Positions 11,508-20,585 of a stretch of DNA of 64,000 nt are shown here, one piece after another (within the stretch, counting starts at the first letter, position 1; each line of letters opens with the position of its first letter). The notes below the pieces were generated by a model. The model saw only the letters and a list, made by a program, of their open reading frames with translations. It searched no databases and was not told where the DNA came from. This DNA comes from Myxococcales bacterium (GTDB lineage: Bacteria; Myxococcota_A; Polyangia; Haliangiales; Haliangiaceae): positions 1 through 64,000 of the forward strand of contig JAEUJY010000172.1 of NCBI GenBank assembly GCA_016794525.1, written 5' to 3'. Made by a program: the position numbers and the translations under genes.

Positions 11508-12847
11508 GCGGCGCCTCGCGATGGCACCAGCGCGGCCCGGGTGACCAGGCCCGGCGTCACGATCGCCTGCGGCACGTCGTCGTCGCCGTGCGCCACCGTC
11601 ACCGTCGCGACCCCGACGGCGGTGGTGGCCGCGAGCAGGCCGCGCGCCGACCCGCGCAGCTCGACGTCGCGCCACGCGTGGCCGGTGAGGCGACCGCGCT
11701 CGAGGCGGCGCACCCGGGTCGCCCGCAGCGCGAGCTGATCGCCGCGGCCGCCGACGTCGGCGACGCCGTCGACCAGGAACGCCTCGGCGCCGGTGGCGGC
11801 GGTCAGGTCGGCGACGGTCCCGGGGGCGACGACCAGGTTGGCGAACGCCGCGACGGTGCGGCCGTCGCGATCGCGGCGCAACCAGCCGGCGCGCTGACCG
11901 GCGGTCGGGCGCCCCAGATCGTCGACCGCGAACGAGCCGTAGCCGGCGCCGTCGGCCAGCTCGCCAGGATCGTCGACGATCGCCACCGGGCCGTCGGCCA
12001 CCGCGCCGACCCGCGCGATCAGCGTCGCGGCCACCGCCGGCGCCAGCACGACCGTCGCGTCGGGCTGCGCGGCGAACGCGCCCGGCGTGGTCAGCGCGAG
12101 CGCCTCCTGGTTGATCGCGGTCAGCGCCGCGGTGGTCAGCCGCGCCGTGTCGGGGCCGAACGCGCCGGCCACCTCGACCGCGCCGGCGATCGGCGCGCTG
12201 CCGTGCCACGCGACCGCCACCGCGCCGATGCGCGAGCGCACGCGCCGCTCGCGGTGGTCGCCGGCGGCCGACACCACCCAGCGGGTCTCGTCGTCGGTGA
12301 TCGCGTAGACCGCGCGGTAGACGACGCGGCTGTTGCCGCCGCTGGCGGCCCGGGTCGCTAGCTCGTCGAGCCGATCGCGCCAGTCGGTCAACGCGAGCGT
12401 CGCGGGATCGCGGTCGACCGGCGGGGCGAGGTCGGCGATCGGGCCGGGCACCACCGCCGCGCCGGGCCCGGCGGGCGCGGTGGCGATCAGCGTGCGCGCC
12501 GCCGCCTGCACCAGGGCCGGCTCGACGCGGTCGATCGCGTGCTCGCGCCACTGGCCGTCGGCGCCGCGCCCGGCCAGCACCACCAGCGCGACGGTGTCGT
12601 CGGCGACGTCGCGCTCGAGCAGGTCGACCGCCGCGCGGATCCGGCGCCGCAGCCGCGCGAACACGACCGGCTCGGTCAGCCGGGTGGCCAGCACCGCCAG
12701 CGCGTCGCGCAGCGCCGGCCGCAGCGCGGGATCGACCTCACGCACCGGCGCCGCCGGCGGCGTCGGGGTGCGGCAGCCGAGGTCCCCGACGATCGATGCC
12801 GCGACGCCGACGCCGGCGGCGCGCAGCAGATCGCGGCGGCTCCACAC
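11504..12847 (-). CDS. Tat-exported TldD/PmbA-family protein lacking the HExxxH site
   Basis: 447 aa from GTG 12847; in-frame ATG 12877 adds ten residues. The start is chosen because it places the twin-arginine motif SRRDLLRAAG directly at the N-terminus. A Cys in VGDLGC may be a lipobox. The C-terminal third follows TldD: AIVDDPGELADGAGYGSFAVDD, then EAFLVDGVADVGGRGDQLALR and a final ITPGL-like end. Where TldD has HExxxH, this protein reads TLIARVGAV, so metal ligands are missing. The overlap with the next gene signals a complex. Degenerate, exported TldD-like subunits occur in several bacterial groups; activity is doubtful. Confidence 0.68.
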   Translation of the reverse strand: MWSRRDLLRAAGVGVAASIVGDLGCRTPTPPAAPVREVDPALRPALRDALAVLATRLTEPVVFARLRRRIRAAVDLLERDVADDTVALVVLAGRGADGQWREHAIDRVEPALVQAAARTLIATAPAGPGAAVVPGPIADLAPPVDRDPATLALTDWRDRLDELATRAASGGNSRVVYRAVYAITDDETRWVVSAAGDHRERRVRSRIGAVAVAWHGSAPIAGAVEVAGAFGPDTARLTTAALTAINQEALALTTPGAFAAQPDATVVLAPAVAATLIARVGAVADGPVAIVDDPGELADGAGYGSFAVDDLGRPTAGQRAGWLRRDRDGRTVAAFANLVVAPGTVADLTAATGAEAFLVDGVADVGGRGDQLALRATRVRRLERGRLTGHAWRDVELRGSARGLLAATTAVGVATVTVAHGDDDVPQAIVTPGLVTRAALVPSRGAA

Positions 12848-13003
12848 GCGCCAAGGGTAACACCGCGCCGCTGTCATCGGCACCACCGGGCGTCGTGACG
12901 ACGACGACGCGGCCCCGCCAGCGGCGCCTGGCGCGGCCTGGGGCTGGTACGGCCGGTGCACCAGCGTCGCGCGGTGCCGTCGACGGCGCCCGAGGAGGAA
13001 CCC

Positions 13004-13555
13004 ATGAACAAGCTGGTCCCCATCATCCTCGCGGTCGGCGTCGCCGCCGCGTGCAAGAAGTCCGACAAGCCCCAGGCGCAGCCCGCGCCTACCACCGCGG
13101 CCCAGCCCGTCGAGGCCAAGCCCAGCGCGCCGCCGCCGCTCGATCCCAACAACATCGTCTCGATCGCCGTGAGCTCGAAGGACCACACCACGCTGGTCGC
13201 CGCGCTGCGCGCCGCCGACTACGTCACCGCCATCGCCAACCCCGGTCCGCTGACCGTGTTCGCGCCCACCGACGCCGCCTTCGCCAAGCTGCCCGCCGGC
13301 ACCGTCGACGCGCTGGTCAAGCCCGAGAAGCAGGCCGACCTGAAGGAGATCCTCAAGTACCACGCGACGACGTCGGTCTGGGAGGCCAAGGACCTCAAGG
13401 ACGGCATGACGCTCGGCATGTCCAACGGCAAGAAGGTCGCGATCAAGGTCGTCGACGGTCAGATCATGGTCAACGACGCCAAGATCCTCGCCTCGGTCCG
13501 CGCGTCGAACGGCGTCGTCCACGTGATCGACACCGTGCTGCTGCCGCCGCAGTAG
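13004..13555 (+). CDS. fasciclin (FAS1) domain lipoprotein
   Basis: 183 aa; ATG 13004 with a strong GAGGAGG site. The signal peptide has lipobox VAAAC. One FAS1 domain spans roughly residues 45-183, with GPLTVFAPTDAAFAKLP and the H2 block NGVVHVIDTVLLPP. FAS1 domains mediate surface adhesion and are often membrane-linked. It ends 308 bp before the 3' end of the convergent nos cluster. Confidence 0.9.
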   Translation: MNKLVPIILAVGVAAACKKSDKPQAQPAPTTAAQPVEAKPSAPPPLDPNNIVSIAVSSKDHTTLVAALRAADYVTAIANPGPLTVFAPTDAAFAKLPAGTVDALVKPEKQADLKEILKYHATTSVWEAKDLKDGMTLGMSNGKKVAIKVVDGQIMVNDAKILASVRASNGVVHVIDTVLLPPQ

Positions 13556-13556
13556 G

Positions 13557-13858
13557 GCGGGGAGCGGGGGAGCGGGGGAGCGGGGGCTGGGACGGAGATC
13601 GGGGATCGGGGACGGGGACGGGGACGGGATCGGGATCGGGATCGGGGACGGGATCGGGATCCGGATCCGGATCCGGATCCGGAGCCGGAACCGGAGTCGG
13701 AGCCGGAGCCGGAGCCGGAACCGGAGCCGGAGCCGGAGCCGGAGCCGGAGTCGGAACCGGAGTCGGAACCGGAGTCGGAGTCGGAGCCGGAACCGGAGTC
13801 GGAACCGGAGCCGGCGTCGGAACCGGAGCCGGAACCGGAACCGGAGCCGTTGTCGGCC
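13557..13858 (+). repeat. G-rich degenerate hexanucleotide array between convergent genes
   Basis: This roughly 300-bp gene-free stretch is a tandem array. It starts as GGGGAGC/GGGGAC/GGGATC units and passes into CCGGAN(C/T) hexamers (GGATCC, GGAGCC, GGAACC, GGAGTC variants). It fills nearly the whole gap between the fasciclin gene and the last nos gene. The GGGG runs every six bases could form G-quadruplexes on the plus strand. The frame is open but the product is a simple Gly-Thr/Gly-Ala copolymer, so I do not call a gene. Confidence 0.9.
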
Positions 13859-13862
13859 CCCG

Positions 13863-14549
13863 CTACGCCGCCGCCGGGCTCTCGGCCACCGTCGGCGCGG
13901 CCTTCGCGGCCTTCGCGGCGCGGTTCGCGGCGATGCGGCCGGCGACCAGGTGCCACGCGGCGATCCCCATCACGCCGGTGGCGAAGACGCCGATCCAGAT
14001 CGTCCCGCTCTGCGGGTAGCTGCTCGTCGTGAAGTTGGCGATCTGCTTCGAGCCGAAGATCGCCGGCGTGAACGGCTTGATCTTCAGCGGCGCCTCCGGG
14101 TCGAGCTCGTGCCCGAACACGTACAGCTTGTAGACGAACCGCCCGAACGCGAACGCCGACACATATCCGGTGATGACCACCAGATCGAGCAACGCCCGGA
14201 CGTTGCCGATCGCCGCGCACCGCAGCGTCAGCACGACCAGCAAGCCGAGCGCGAACGGGATCCAGTCGAGGTCCTTGAGCTCGGCGCGATCGATCTTGTG
14301 CATGCCGATGTAGTGGTTGAGCGTGTTGATCTCCTTGATGTCCTGCCCCTTGTGGCCGCCGTCGACCTTGTACGTGTAGACGTCCATGTACAGGCCCTGC
14401 GGGTACTGCGGCGCCTTCATCGAGATCCGCCACAGCGGTCGCGACGCGCCGATCACCAGCGGGATCACCAAGAGCGCCAGCACCAGCCGCGACGACAGGT
14501 ACAGCGGGCGATCGAGGAACTCGTAGAACTTCTCGAGAGCAGACCGCAT
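13863..14549 (-). CDS. conserved nos-cluster membrane protein
   Basis: 228 aa with about four to five transmembrane helices. Distinctive blocks are LPLWRI-like [46 protein letters not shown] and [18 protein letters not shown] recall proteins with the same blocks (LNHYIGM, GHxLDPxAPIK, GSKQLxNF) in clade II nos clusters of other phyla such as Bacteroidetes, where they are usually left unnamed. It is the last gene of the cluster, 27 bp after nosY. The extracytoplasmic loop with conserved His could bind metal; the role in N2O reduction is unknown. Confidence 0.78.
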   Translation of the reverse strand: MRSALEKFYEFLDRPLYLSSRLVLALLVIPLVIGASRPLWRISMKAPQYPQGLYMDVYTYKVDGGHKGQDIKEINTLNHYIGMHKIDRAELKDLDWIPFALGLLVVLTLRCAAIGNVRALLDLVVITGYVSAFAFGRFVYKLYVFGHELDPEAPLKIKPFTPAIFGSKQIANFTTSSYPQSGTIWIGVFATGVMGIAAWHLVAGRIAANRAAKAAKAAPTVAESPAAA

Positions 14550-14576
14550 GGGAGACTCCTCGGCGCCAGGCGCCGT

Positions 14577-15416
14577 TCACACCAGGTCGCTCGTGCGGAA
14601 CCGCACGAACGCGAACAGCCAGGCGCCGGCGCCGACCACCGCCGGCCACGCGACGCCCAGCGCGTACAACGTCGAGGCGCCGACCTTGTTGGCCAGGTAG
14701 AAGCCCACCGGGCCCAGGTTGGACAGCTCGGGCTCGAGCCCCGACAGCAGCGCCATCCGCGCGTCCTGCACCGGGTTCATCGCCGCCAGCGTGAACACCG
14801 CGCGGGCGTCGACCCGCCAGCGCAGGAGCACGCCGATCAGCCCGAAGTCGAGCAGCGCCACGCCCAGCGCCCACGCCAGCACGACGTAGGTGGTCACCCG
14901 CGCCGGGTTGCGCACGACCGTCGAGATCGCCAGGCCGATGCCGGCGAACGCGGCGAGCAGCGACGCGCTGACCGCCAGCGCGCGCACGACGAACGCCCAC
15001 GGCACCCGCTGGCCCATCGCGAGCTGGCCGTACAGCGCCAGGCCCACCATCAGCGCCACCAGCGGCAGCACCAGCACCGCGTAGCGGGTCGCCGACACGC
15101 CGACGAACCACGCGCTGCGCGACAGCGGCTGGCTGAACAGCAGCTCGAGCGAGCCGTCGTCGCGGGCCCGGCCGATCACCGACGCCACCGCGGTCAACGC
15201 GAGCAGCGGCAGGATCAAGAGCAGCGCGTTGCACAGGGACATCAGCACCCGGCCCATGCCGGTGAAGCCCATCACCGTCGACTCGCGCAGCCCGACCAGC
15301 ACGAACACCACCGCGAGGATCAGGTAGGCGGCGCCGCAGAACCACAGCCAGCGCGAGCGGCGTACCTCGGCGAGATCGAGCCGCGCGGCGGCCAGCACCT
15401 GTCGTCCGAACGTCAT
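14577..15416 (-). CDS. nosY: NosY-type ABC transporter permease
   Basis: 279 aa. ATG 15416 overlaps the nosL stop (ATGA). It has six hydrophobic segments; RDDGSLELLFSQPLSRSAWF is the typical ABC-2/NosY cytoplasmic loop that contacts the ATPase. With NosF and NosD it forms the transporter complex that assembles the CuZ sulfide/copper site of NosZ. It is translationally coupled to nosL. Confidence 0.9.
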   Translation of the reverse strand: MTFGRQVLAAARLDLAEVRRSRWLWFCGAAYLILAVVFVLVGLRESTVMGFTGMGRVLMSLCNALLLILPLLALTAVASVIGRARDDGSLELLFSQPLSRSAWFVGVSATRYAVLVLPLVALMVGLALYGQLAMGQRVPWAFVVRALAVSASLLAAFAGIGLAISTVVRNPARVTTYVVLAWALGVALLDFGLIGVLLRWRVDARAVFTLAAMNPVQDARMALLSGLEPELSNLGPVGFYLANKVGASTLYALGVAWPAVVGAGAWLFAFVRFRTSDLV

Positions 15417-15889
15417 GGCATCGCTCCGGGTTGGGCCGGGCCGCCGTCGCGGGTGGCGACCACCGCGCGGGCGCCGGCGAGATCGAGCAGGCCGGGGCGG
15501 CGCTCGGCGGCGGTCAGCCCCCAGCCCATCGGCGTCATCGCGCCCTGGGCGAAGCCGACCTCGTCGGCGCCCAGCCAGCGATCGGCGCTGGGGTGGTGGA
15601 ACCACAGCCGGTGCACCCGCGGGTGGTGCTCGTCGAGGTAGCGCAGCAGGCAGCCGACGTCGTCGAAGTTGGCGACGGCGCCGTCGGTGGTGACCAGCTG
15701 CGCGGCGTAGCTGGGATCGCCGATCGCCATCCGGCAATGGGCGCAGCTCTCGCGGTTCCACACCACCGGCACCGGGCGATCGGGAGCGCGCGGGCTGCCG
15801 CCGAGCACCACCACCACCACCACGCCGACGGCGAGCAGCGCCGCCAGCGCCGCGCCGATCGCGCTCCACGGCAGGGCGCGCTCACGCAT
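15413..15889 (-). CDS. nosL: NosL copper chaperone
   Basis: 158 aa. An N-terminal membrane anchor is followed by the Cu(I)-binding motif ESCAHCRMAI and the family signature MTPMGWG near the C-terminus. Unlike most NosL it shows no clear lipobox, since the first Cys is in the metal site, so it is probably anchored by its N-terminal helix. It delivers copper to NosZ/NosD in the periplasm. It overlaps nosF by 8 bp upstream and nosY by 4 bp downstream. Confidence 0.9.
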   Translation of the reverse strand: MRERALPWSAIGAALAALLAVGVVVVVVLGGSPRAPDRPVPVVWNRESCAHCRMAIGDPSYAAQLVTTDGAVANFDDVGCLLRYLDEHHPRVHRLWFHHPSADRWLGADEVGFAQGAMTPMGWGLTAAERRPGLLDLAGARAVVATRDGGPAQPGAMP

Positions 15890-16757
15890 GGCCCACCTCC
15901 CCGAGCTCGAGCCGATCGCTGTCGCGGATCACCAGGTCCTCGACGCCGGCGCCCAGCGCGGCCAGCGCCGCCGGCACCAGCGCCAGCTTCTCGGCGGCGG
16001 CCACCGCCTTGGTCCACCAGCCGCCGTGGCCGGCGACGAAGCCGGCCGCCGCCAGCCAGCGCGGATCGGGGCCGCGGTAGCGCAGCTCGATCACCGCCGC
16101 CAGCCGGTCGGCCAGGTACGCCGCGGCCGGGCCGTCGTGGACCACGCGGCCCTCGGCCAGCACGACGACGTGGTCGACCAGCGCGCGCAGCTCGTCGAGC
16201 CGGTGCGAGCACAGGATCACCGTCGCGTCGGCCGCGACCCGGGCGAAGTGGTCGAAGAACCGGGCCCGCGCCGTGGCGTCGAGGCTGGCGGTCGGCTCGT
16301 CGAGGATCAGCAGCTCGGGCCGGCTGGCCAGCGCCAGCGCCAGCAAGAGCTTCTGCCGCATGCCGCCCGACAGCGCCCGCATCGCGCGGCGCCCGACCTG
16401 CGCGAGGTCGAGGCCGAGGTCGCCGGCGATCGTCGCCACCGCGGCGCGGGGGAAGCCGCGCAGCTCGCCGATCGCGCGGACGATCTCGTCGACCGAGGCC
16501 GCCATCTGCGGCGCGATCTGCGGCACGTAGGCCAGCCGCCCGGCGATCTGCAGCCGGTCGGTCAGCGGCGTGCCGTCGATCAGGATCTCGCCGTCGGCGG
16601 CGATCAGGCCCATCAGCGCCCGGGTCAGCGTGGTCTTGCCCGAGCCGTTGGGCCCGAGCAGCGCCACCTTGGCGCCGCGCGCGATCGTGAGGTCGACGTC
16701 GGTGAGCGCCGCGGTCGCGCCGAAGCGCTTGCCGACGTGCTTGAGGACGAGCTGCAC
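15882..16757 (-). CDS. nosF: NosF-type ABC transporter ATP-binding protein
   Basis: 291 aa. Walker A GPNGSGKTT is near residue 36, the signature LSGGMRQK mid-protein, Walker B LLILDEPTASLD, and the H-loop LCSHR. The roughly 60-residue C-terminal extension after the nucleotide-binding domain is common in NosF. It powers the NosDFY complex from the cytoplasmic side. It sits 1 bp from nosD and overlaps nosL. Confidence 0.92.
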   Translation of the reverse strand: MQLVLKHVGKRFGATAALTDVDLTIARGAKVALLGPNGSGKTTLTRALMGLIAADGEILIDGTPLTDRLQIAGRLAYVPQIAPQMAASVDEIVRAIGELRGFPRAAVATIAGDLGLDLAQVGRRAMRALSGGMRQKLLLALALASRPELLILDEPTASLDATARARFFDHFARVAADATVILCSHRLDELRALVDHVVVLAEGRVVHDGPAAAYLADRLAAVIELRYRGPDPRWLAAAGFVAGHGGWWTKAVAAAEKLALVPAALAALGAGVEDLVIRDSDRLELGEVGHA

Positions 16758-16758
16758 G

Positions 16759-18069
16759 TCACTCCTCCTGGCCGCCGGCGCCCGAGGCGGCCGGCTGCAT
16801 GCGCGGGTGGGGATCGATCAGCACCGGCTTGGCCGCGAACAGCGGGTCGAGCCGGCTGGCCGCGTCGGCCATCGCCAGCGCCGGCGTGCCGGTGAAGAAC
16901 TCGAGGTTGGGGTGGCGGTCGAACAGCGTGTGGGTCCACGAGCGCAGCTCGTAGGGCACGTCGCCGCGGCCGTCGTCGTCGAGGTCGTAGCCGGCGTAGT
17001 CGTCGAAGTAGTTGCCGGCCCAGGTCACGTCGAGCGCGTCGCCGCCGCCGTCGACCCGGCTGTGGGCGTCGTTGGCGATGAAGTCGTTGCCGGTCACGTC
17101 GGTGGCGTGGCCGCTGGCGTGGAACACCAGCGCCGCGCGGCACAGCCGCAGCTGGTTGCCCGCGATCACGACGCGCTGGTTGGGGCCCTGGGGCGTGGCG
17201 TCGAGGTAGATCCCGACCTGATCGTGGACCAGCAGGTTGTCGGTGATCGTGACGTTGCCCGAGTCCTTGAGGCCCAGCGCGATGCCGGCCGAACCGGCGG
17301 CGTTGGCGACGACGTTGCCGATCAGCCGGATGTCGTGGCTGTACATCACGAACACCCCGACCGTGCCGTCGACGTACTGGTTGCGCTCGACGTCCGAGCC
17401 GTCGCTGTACATGAAGTGCGTGCCGTAGCGACCGCGGATGATCCGGTTGTCGGTGATGCGGTTGCCGCGCGAGTACCAGACGACGACGTCGCGGCCGTCC
17501 TCGATCAGGTTGCCCGACACCTCGGAGTCGTAGGTCTCCCACAGCCGCAGCGTGTCGCCGCGCAGGCCGATCGACGGGTCGGTGCTGCCGCGGATGTGGT
17601 TGGCGTGCAGCGTCACCCGGTGGGCCTTCTCGACCAGCAGGCCGTAGACCGCGTGCTCGATCGTGACCCCCGCGACCTCGACCTCGTCGGCCGCGATCAG
17701 CACCGCGCCGTCGAGCTTGTCGTACCGCCCGCCGGAGCCGTCGACGGTCAGGCCCAAGAGCCGGGCCCGCGGCGCGACGATCCGCACGGTCGTGCCGCTG
17801 CCGGTCGACGCGATCACCGCGTCGGCCGGCCCCCACAGCGTCACCGCGTGGCGCACCTCCACCGTCCCCGGGTACCGCCCCGGCGCCAGGCACAGCGCGT
17901 CGCCGTCGCCGGCGGCGTCGAGCCGCGCCTGGAGGTCCTCGCCTTCGGCCACGGGCGCGCACGCCTCCGGGCGCGGCGGCCGGGGCAGCTCGCCGGCGGC
18001 GTCGTCGGCGACGGCGCGCCCGCCGCAGGCGGCGGCGAGCGCGAGGGCGGGGAGGGTGAGGGCGCGCAC
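16759..18069 (-). CDS. nosD: NosD periplasmic right-handed beta-helix protein
   Basis: 436 aa with an N-terminal signal peptide that may be lipidated (LAAACGG). The body is a right-handed parallel beta-helix built of CASH/NosD repeats such as NHIRGSTDP, NLIEDGRDVVVWYSRGNRITDN and RGRYGTHFMYSDGSDVERN. It contains the GxHFMYSxxxxxxxN block seen in NosD proteins. In the NosDFY complex it is the periplasmic part that receives copper from NosL and hands it to apo-NosZ. It lies 21 bp downstream of nosZ. Confidence 0.93.
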   Translation of the reverse strand: MRALTLPALALAAACGGRAVADDAAGELPRPPRPEACAPVAEGEDLQARLDAAGDGDALCLAPGRYPGTVEVRHAVTLWGPADAVIASTGSGTTVRIVAPRARLLGLTVDGSGGRYDKLDGAVLIAADEVEVAGVTIEHAVYGLLVEKAHRVTLHANHIRGSTDPSIGLRGDTLRLWETYDSEVSGNLIEDGRDVVVWYSRGNRITDNRIIRGRYGTHFMYSDGSDVERNQYVDGTVGVFVMYSHDIRLIGNVVANAAGSAGIALGLKDSGNVTITDNLLVHDQVGIYLDATPQGPNQRVVIAGNQLRLCRAALVFHASGHATDVTGNDFIANDAHSRVDGGGDALDVTWAGNYFDDYAGYDLDDDGRGDVPYELRSWTHTLFDRHPNLEFFTGTPALAMADAASRLDPLFAAKPVLIDPHPRMQPAASGAGGQEE

Positions 18070-18090
18070 GGCGGGCTCCTTGGCGGCTCG

Positions 18091-20052
18091 CTACTTGGGC
18101 TCGACCAGCAGGTAGCCGGCCATCTCGAGGTGCAGCGCCGAGCAGAACTCGGTGCAGTACATCGGGAACACGCCGGCGCGATCCGCGACGAACGTGATGT
18201 CCGAGGCCTCGCCGGGCTCGATCGACACGTTGACGTTGTACGAGTTGATCGCGAAGCCGTGGGTCGCGTCGTAGGCCTGCTCGAGGTTGGTCAAGTGCAC
18301 GTGCACGGTCTCGCCCTCCTTGACCCGGATCACGTCGGGCGTGAAGTGCGAGCGGATCGCGGTCATGTAGACGTGGACGCCATCGGGCCGGCGCTCGATG
18401 CGCTCCTTGCCGCCCTCGGTCGCGTTGGGCGACAGCTGGCTGGTGACCGCGTCCTCGCCGGGCTTGTAGACGTCGACCGGCGCGAGCTTGTCGGCCTTGA
18501 TCATCTGCGCGTAGTGCGGCTCGCCCAGGCCGATCGGCAGGTCGTACAGCACCGTCATCTTCGGCGTGGTCAGGTCGACCAGCTGGAAGTTCTGCGGCAA
18601 GAGCGGGCCGACCTTGTTGAACCGGTCGAGCGCCCACTTGTTCATCGCGATGAGGTACTTGCCGTCGGGGCTGACGGTGTCGCCCTCGGCCGCGGTGAGG
18701 TGGCCGATGTTGTAGTGGGTCGACACCTTGTCGACGACCTTCAGGTCCTTGAGCGACCACTTGGCGACGACGGTCTCGAGGAACATCGAGGTGTAGGCGA
18801 AGCCCTGGTTGTCGTAGACCGTGTGCAGCGGGCCCAGGCCCAGCTCGACCTGGCCGCGGATCGACTCCTTGAAGTCGAGGATCGGCACGCCGAAGTCGTC
18901 CTTGCCGGCGTACTTCTTGGCGTCGATCAGCGCCTTCATCTTGGCGAACGAGTAGACGGTGCCGTGGGTGTCGAGCTTGCCGCCGACGACGATGTCCTGG
19001 CCGTCGGGGGTGACGTCGACGCCGTGCGGGCTCTTGGGCTCGGGCACGAAGGTCAGCACGCCCTCGGCCGCGGCGACGTCGAGCCGCAGCACCCTCATGC
19101 CGCCGATCATCTCGGTCTTGCCGGCCTTGACCAGCTCCTCGGCCTTCTTCCAGTTGACGACGTGGAGGTAGTCCATGTCGTTCTGCGAGCTCCCCGACTC
19201 CATCGGCGGGTTGCCCTCCATGTTCCCGCCCCACGACAGCTCGGTGTTGATCGAGTTGAAGAACGCGTAGCCGTCGCTGGCCAGCTTGCCGGCGTCGGCG
19301 AGGTCCTGGGTGTACGGCGGGAACTCGACCGCGAACGACGCGTCCTTGTCGATGCGGCCCTTGGCGCGATCGAACTTCCAGAACACCGCGGCGCCGCGGT
19401 ACTTGGTCTTGTACTCGGTCTTGGGGTCGGCGAAGCCACCGCCGAACGGGGTCGGGTACTGGGTGGTCTCGATGACGTAGTCGGTGTTCGGGGTGACGAA
19501 CGCCGCGCCGTGATCCGAGCCGATCAGCTGGGACGACACGATCTGCTTGGTGGTGAAGTCGGCGAGGTCGATCACCGCGACGCGGGCGTTGGCCTTGTCG
19601 CCGATGAACAGGAACTTGCCGTCGTAGTCGCCGCCCTGCTCGGACAGCGCCGGGTGGTGGGTGTCGGCCCAGCTCAGGTTGCGGCCGTGGCTGTCCGAGG
19701 CCAGGAGCCCCTTGGTCTGGTCGTCGAAGCCGTAGCCCTGCCACGGCTCGGGCGTGAACACGGCGATGTACTTGAGGATGCGCATCGACGGCACGCCGAT
19801 GACGACGACCTGGCCCGAGTGACCGCCCGACGCGAACGTCAGGTACTCGTCGAACTTGCCGGTGGGGGTGTAGGTCTTGAGCGCGGCGGTGACGTCGGCC
19901 TCGCTGAGCCCGCGGGCCTTCATCAGCTCGACCACGCCGCCCGACGGCGCCGGGCCCGAGCCGCCGCCGGCGGAGGATTGCTTGCCGCCGCTGCAGGCGG
20001 CGACGACGAGGCCGGCGGTGAGCCAGCCGAGACCAGACAGGGGCAGACGCAT
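18091..20052 (-). CDS. nosZ: clade II nitrous-oxide reductase, lipoprotein type
   Basis: 653 aa. ATG 20052 has an ideal AGGAGG site. The signal peptide is Sec-type with lipobox VVAACSG rather than the Tat signal of clade I NosZ, so the enzyme is probably membrane-anchored. The seven-bladed propeller carries the CuZ His ligands (DSHGRNLSWADTHHP, SPHGVDV, GPLHTVY, THYNIGHL, GEPHYAQ). The C-terminal cupredoxin holds CuA ligands Cys633, Cys637, His641 and Met644. It reduces N2O to N2. Cytochrome c upstream; nosDFLY downstream. Confidence 0.97.
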   Translation of the reverse strand: MRLPLSGLGWLTAGLVVAACSGGKQSSAGGGSGPAPSGGVVELMKARGLSEADVTAALKTYTPTGKFDEYLTFASGGHSGQVVVIGVPSMRILKYIAVFTPEPWQGYGFDDQTKGLLASDSHGRNLSWADTHHPALSEQGGDYDGKFLFIGDKANARVAVIDLADFTTKQIVSSQLIGSDHGAAFVTPNTDYVIETTQYPTPFGGGFADPKTEYKTKYRGAAVFWKFDRAKGRIDKDASFAVEFPPYTQDLADAGKLASDGYAFFNSINTELSWGGNMEGNPPMESGSSQNDMDYLHVVNWKKAEELVKAGKTEMIGGMRVLRLDVAAAEGVLTFVPEPKSPHGVDVTPDGQDIVVGGKLDTHGTVYSFAKMKALIDAKKYAGKDDFGVPILDFKESIRGQVELGLGPLHTVYDNQGFAYTSMFLETVVAKWSLKDLKVVDKVSTHYNIGHLTAAEGDTVSPDGKYLIAMNKWALDRFNKVGPLLPQNFQLVDLTTPKMTVLYDLPIGLGEPHYAQMIKADKLAPVDVYKPGEDAVTSQLSPNATEGGKERIERRPDGVHVYMTAIRSHFTPDVIRVKEGETVHVHLTNLEQAYDATHGFAINSYNVNVSIEPGEASDITFVADRAGVFPMYCTEFCSALHLEMAGYLLVEPK

Positions 20053-20120
20053 GGCGCCTCCTTCGAGAGTGCGGGCCGGGGCCCAGGTGATGCCGGCGTG
20101 CCGGCGGTGGACGTGCGCGG

Positions 20121-20549
20121 CTACTTGCCGCCCAGGCTGCGGACGTGAGCGCGGAGCGCGGCGAGCACCGCCGGATCCGACAGGTCGGGGTTGGCGGGCA
20201 TCGCCGGCGACTTGCCGACCGCCGCGCCGCCGTAGTGGACGATCTTCTCGATGTGCTCGTCGGTGACCGACGCCTGCCACGCCGGGTCGCTGAAGTTCCG
20301 CGGCGGCGGGGTCAGCCCCTTCGACGCGACGCCATCGCCCTTGCCCTCGGTGCCGTGGCAGGGCACGCAGCGCTGGGAGAAGATCTCCTTGGCCTTCGCG
20401 GTGGGATCGCCGCCACCAGCCGGCGGCGTCGGTGCGGGCGCGGGCGCGGCGGTGCCGGAGGCGGTACCGCCGCCGGTGTTGTCAGACTTGGAGCCACCGC
20501 AGGCAGCGGCGGTCAGCACGATCGCAAGGGTAAGGGAGCGTCGGTTCAT
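20121..20549 (-). CDS. c-type cytochrome lipoprotein, likely electron donor to NosZ
   Basis: 142 aa. Signal peptide with lipobox TAAACGG, an Ala/Pro/Gly linker, then a single heme-c domain with CVPCH and a distal Met in AMPANPDLSD. It is first in the nos operon, 68 bp before nosZ. Clade II clusters typically carry such cytochromes, which pass electrons from the quinol pool to NosZ. GAGGA at 20553-20557 lies 3 bp from the start codon. A candidate sigma54 promoter would start transcription 2 nt before the ATG. Confidence 0.92.
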   Translation of the reverse strand: MNRRSLTLAIVLTAAACGGSKSDNTGGGTASGTAAPAPAPTPPAGGGDPTAKAKEIFSQRCVPCHGTEGKGDGVASKGLTPPPRNFSDPAWQASVTDEHIEKIVHYGGAAVGKSPAMPANPDLSDPAVLAALRAHVRSLGGK

Positions 20550-20561
20550 GGTTCCTCAACG

Positions 20562-20577
20562 AGCAAAGGTGATGCCG
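20562..20577 (-). promoter_or_regulatory. candidate sigma54 (-24/-12) promoter of the nos operon
   Basis: The minus strand reads CGGCAT-CACCT-TTGCT, against the consensus TGGCAC-N5-TTGCW: correct GG/GC spacing and two mismatches outside the GG and GC cores. Predicted transcription start is about 20551, two bases before the cytochrome c ATG, so the message would be nearly leaderless. A NorR-like sigma54 activator gene lies immediately upstream. Confidence 0.6.
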
Positions 20578-20585
20578 ATCTCAGG

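Noticed and set aside
13557-13858. Considered a coding gene (GTGTGSGSG-type protein) in the G-rich array
   Set aside because: The product is a simple dipeptide copolymer in every frame, there is no start with a ribosome site, and the array fills an intergenic gap between convergent genes.
16570-20148. A 1192-codon plus-strand frame opposite nosZ-nosD-nosF
   Set aside because: It is antisense to three clearly real genes with intact catalytic residues. Composition is repetitive Val/Gly/Asp/Arg, typical of antisense frames in about 70% GC DNA.
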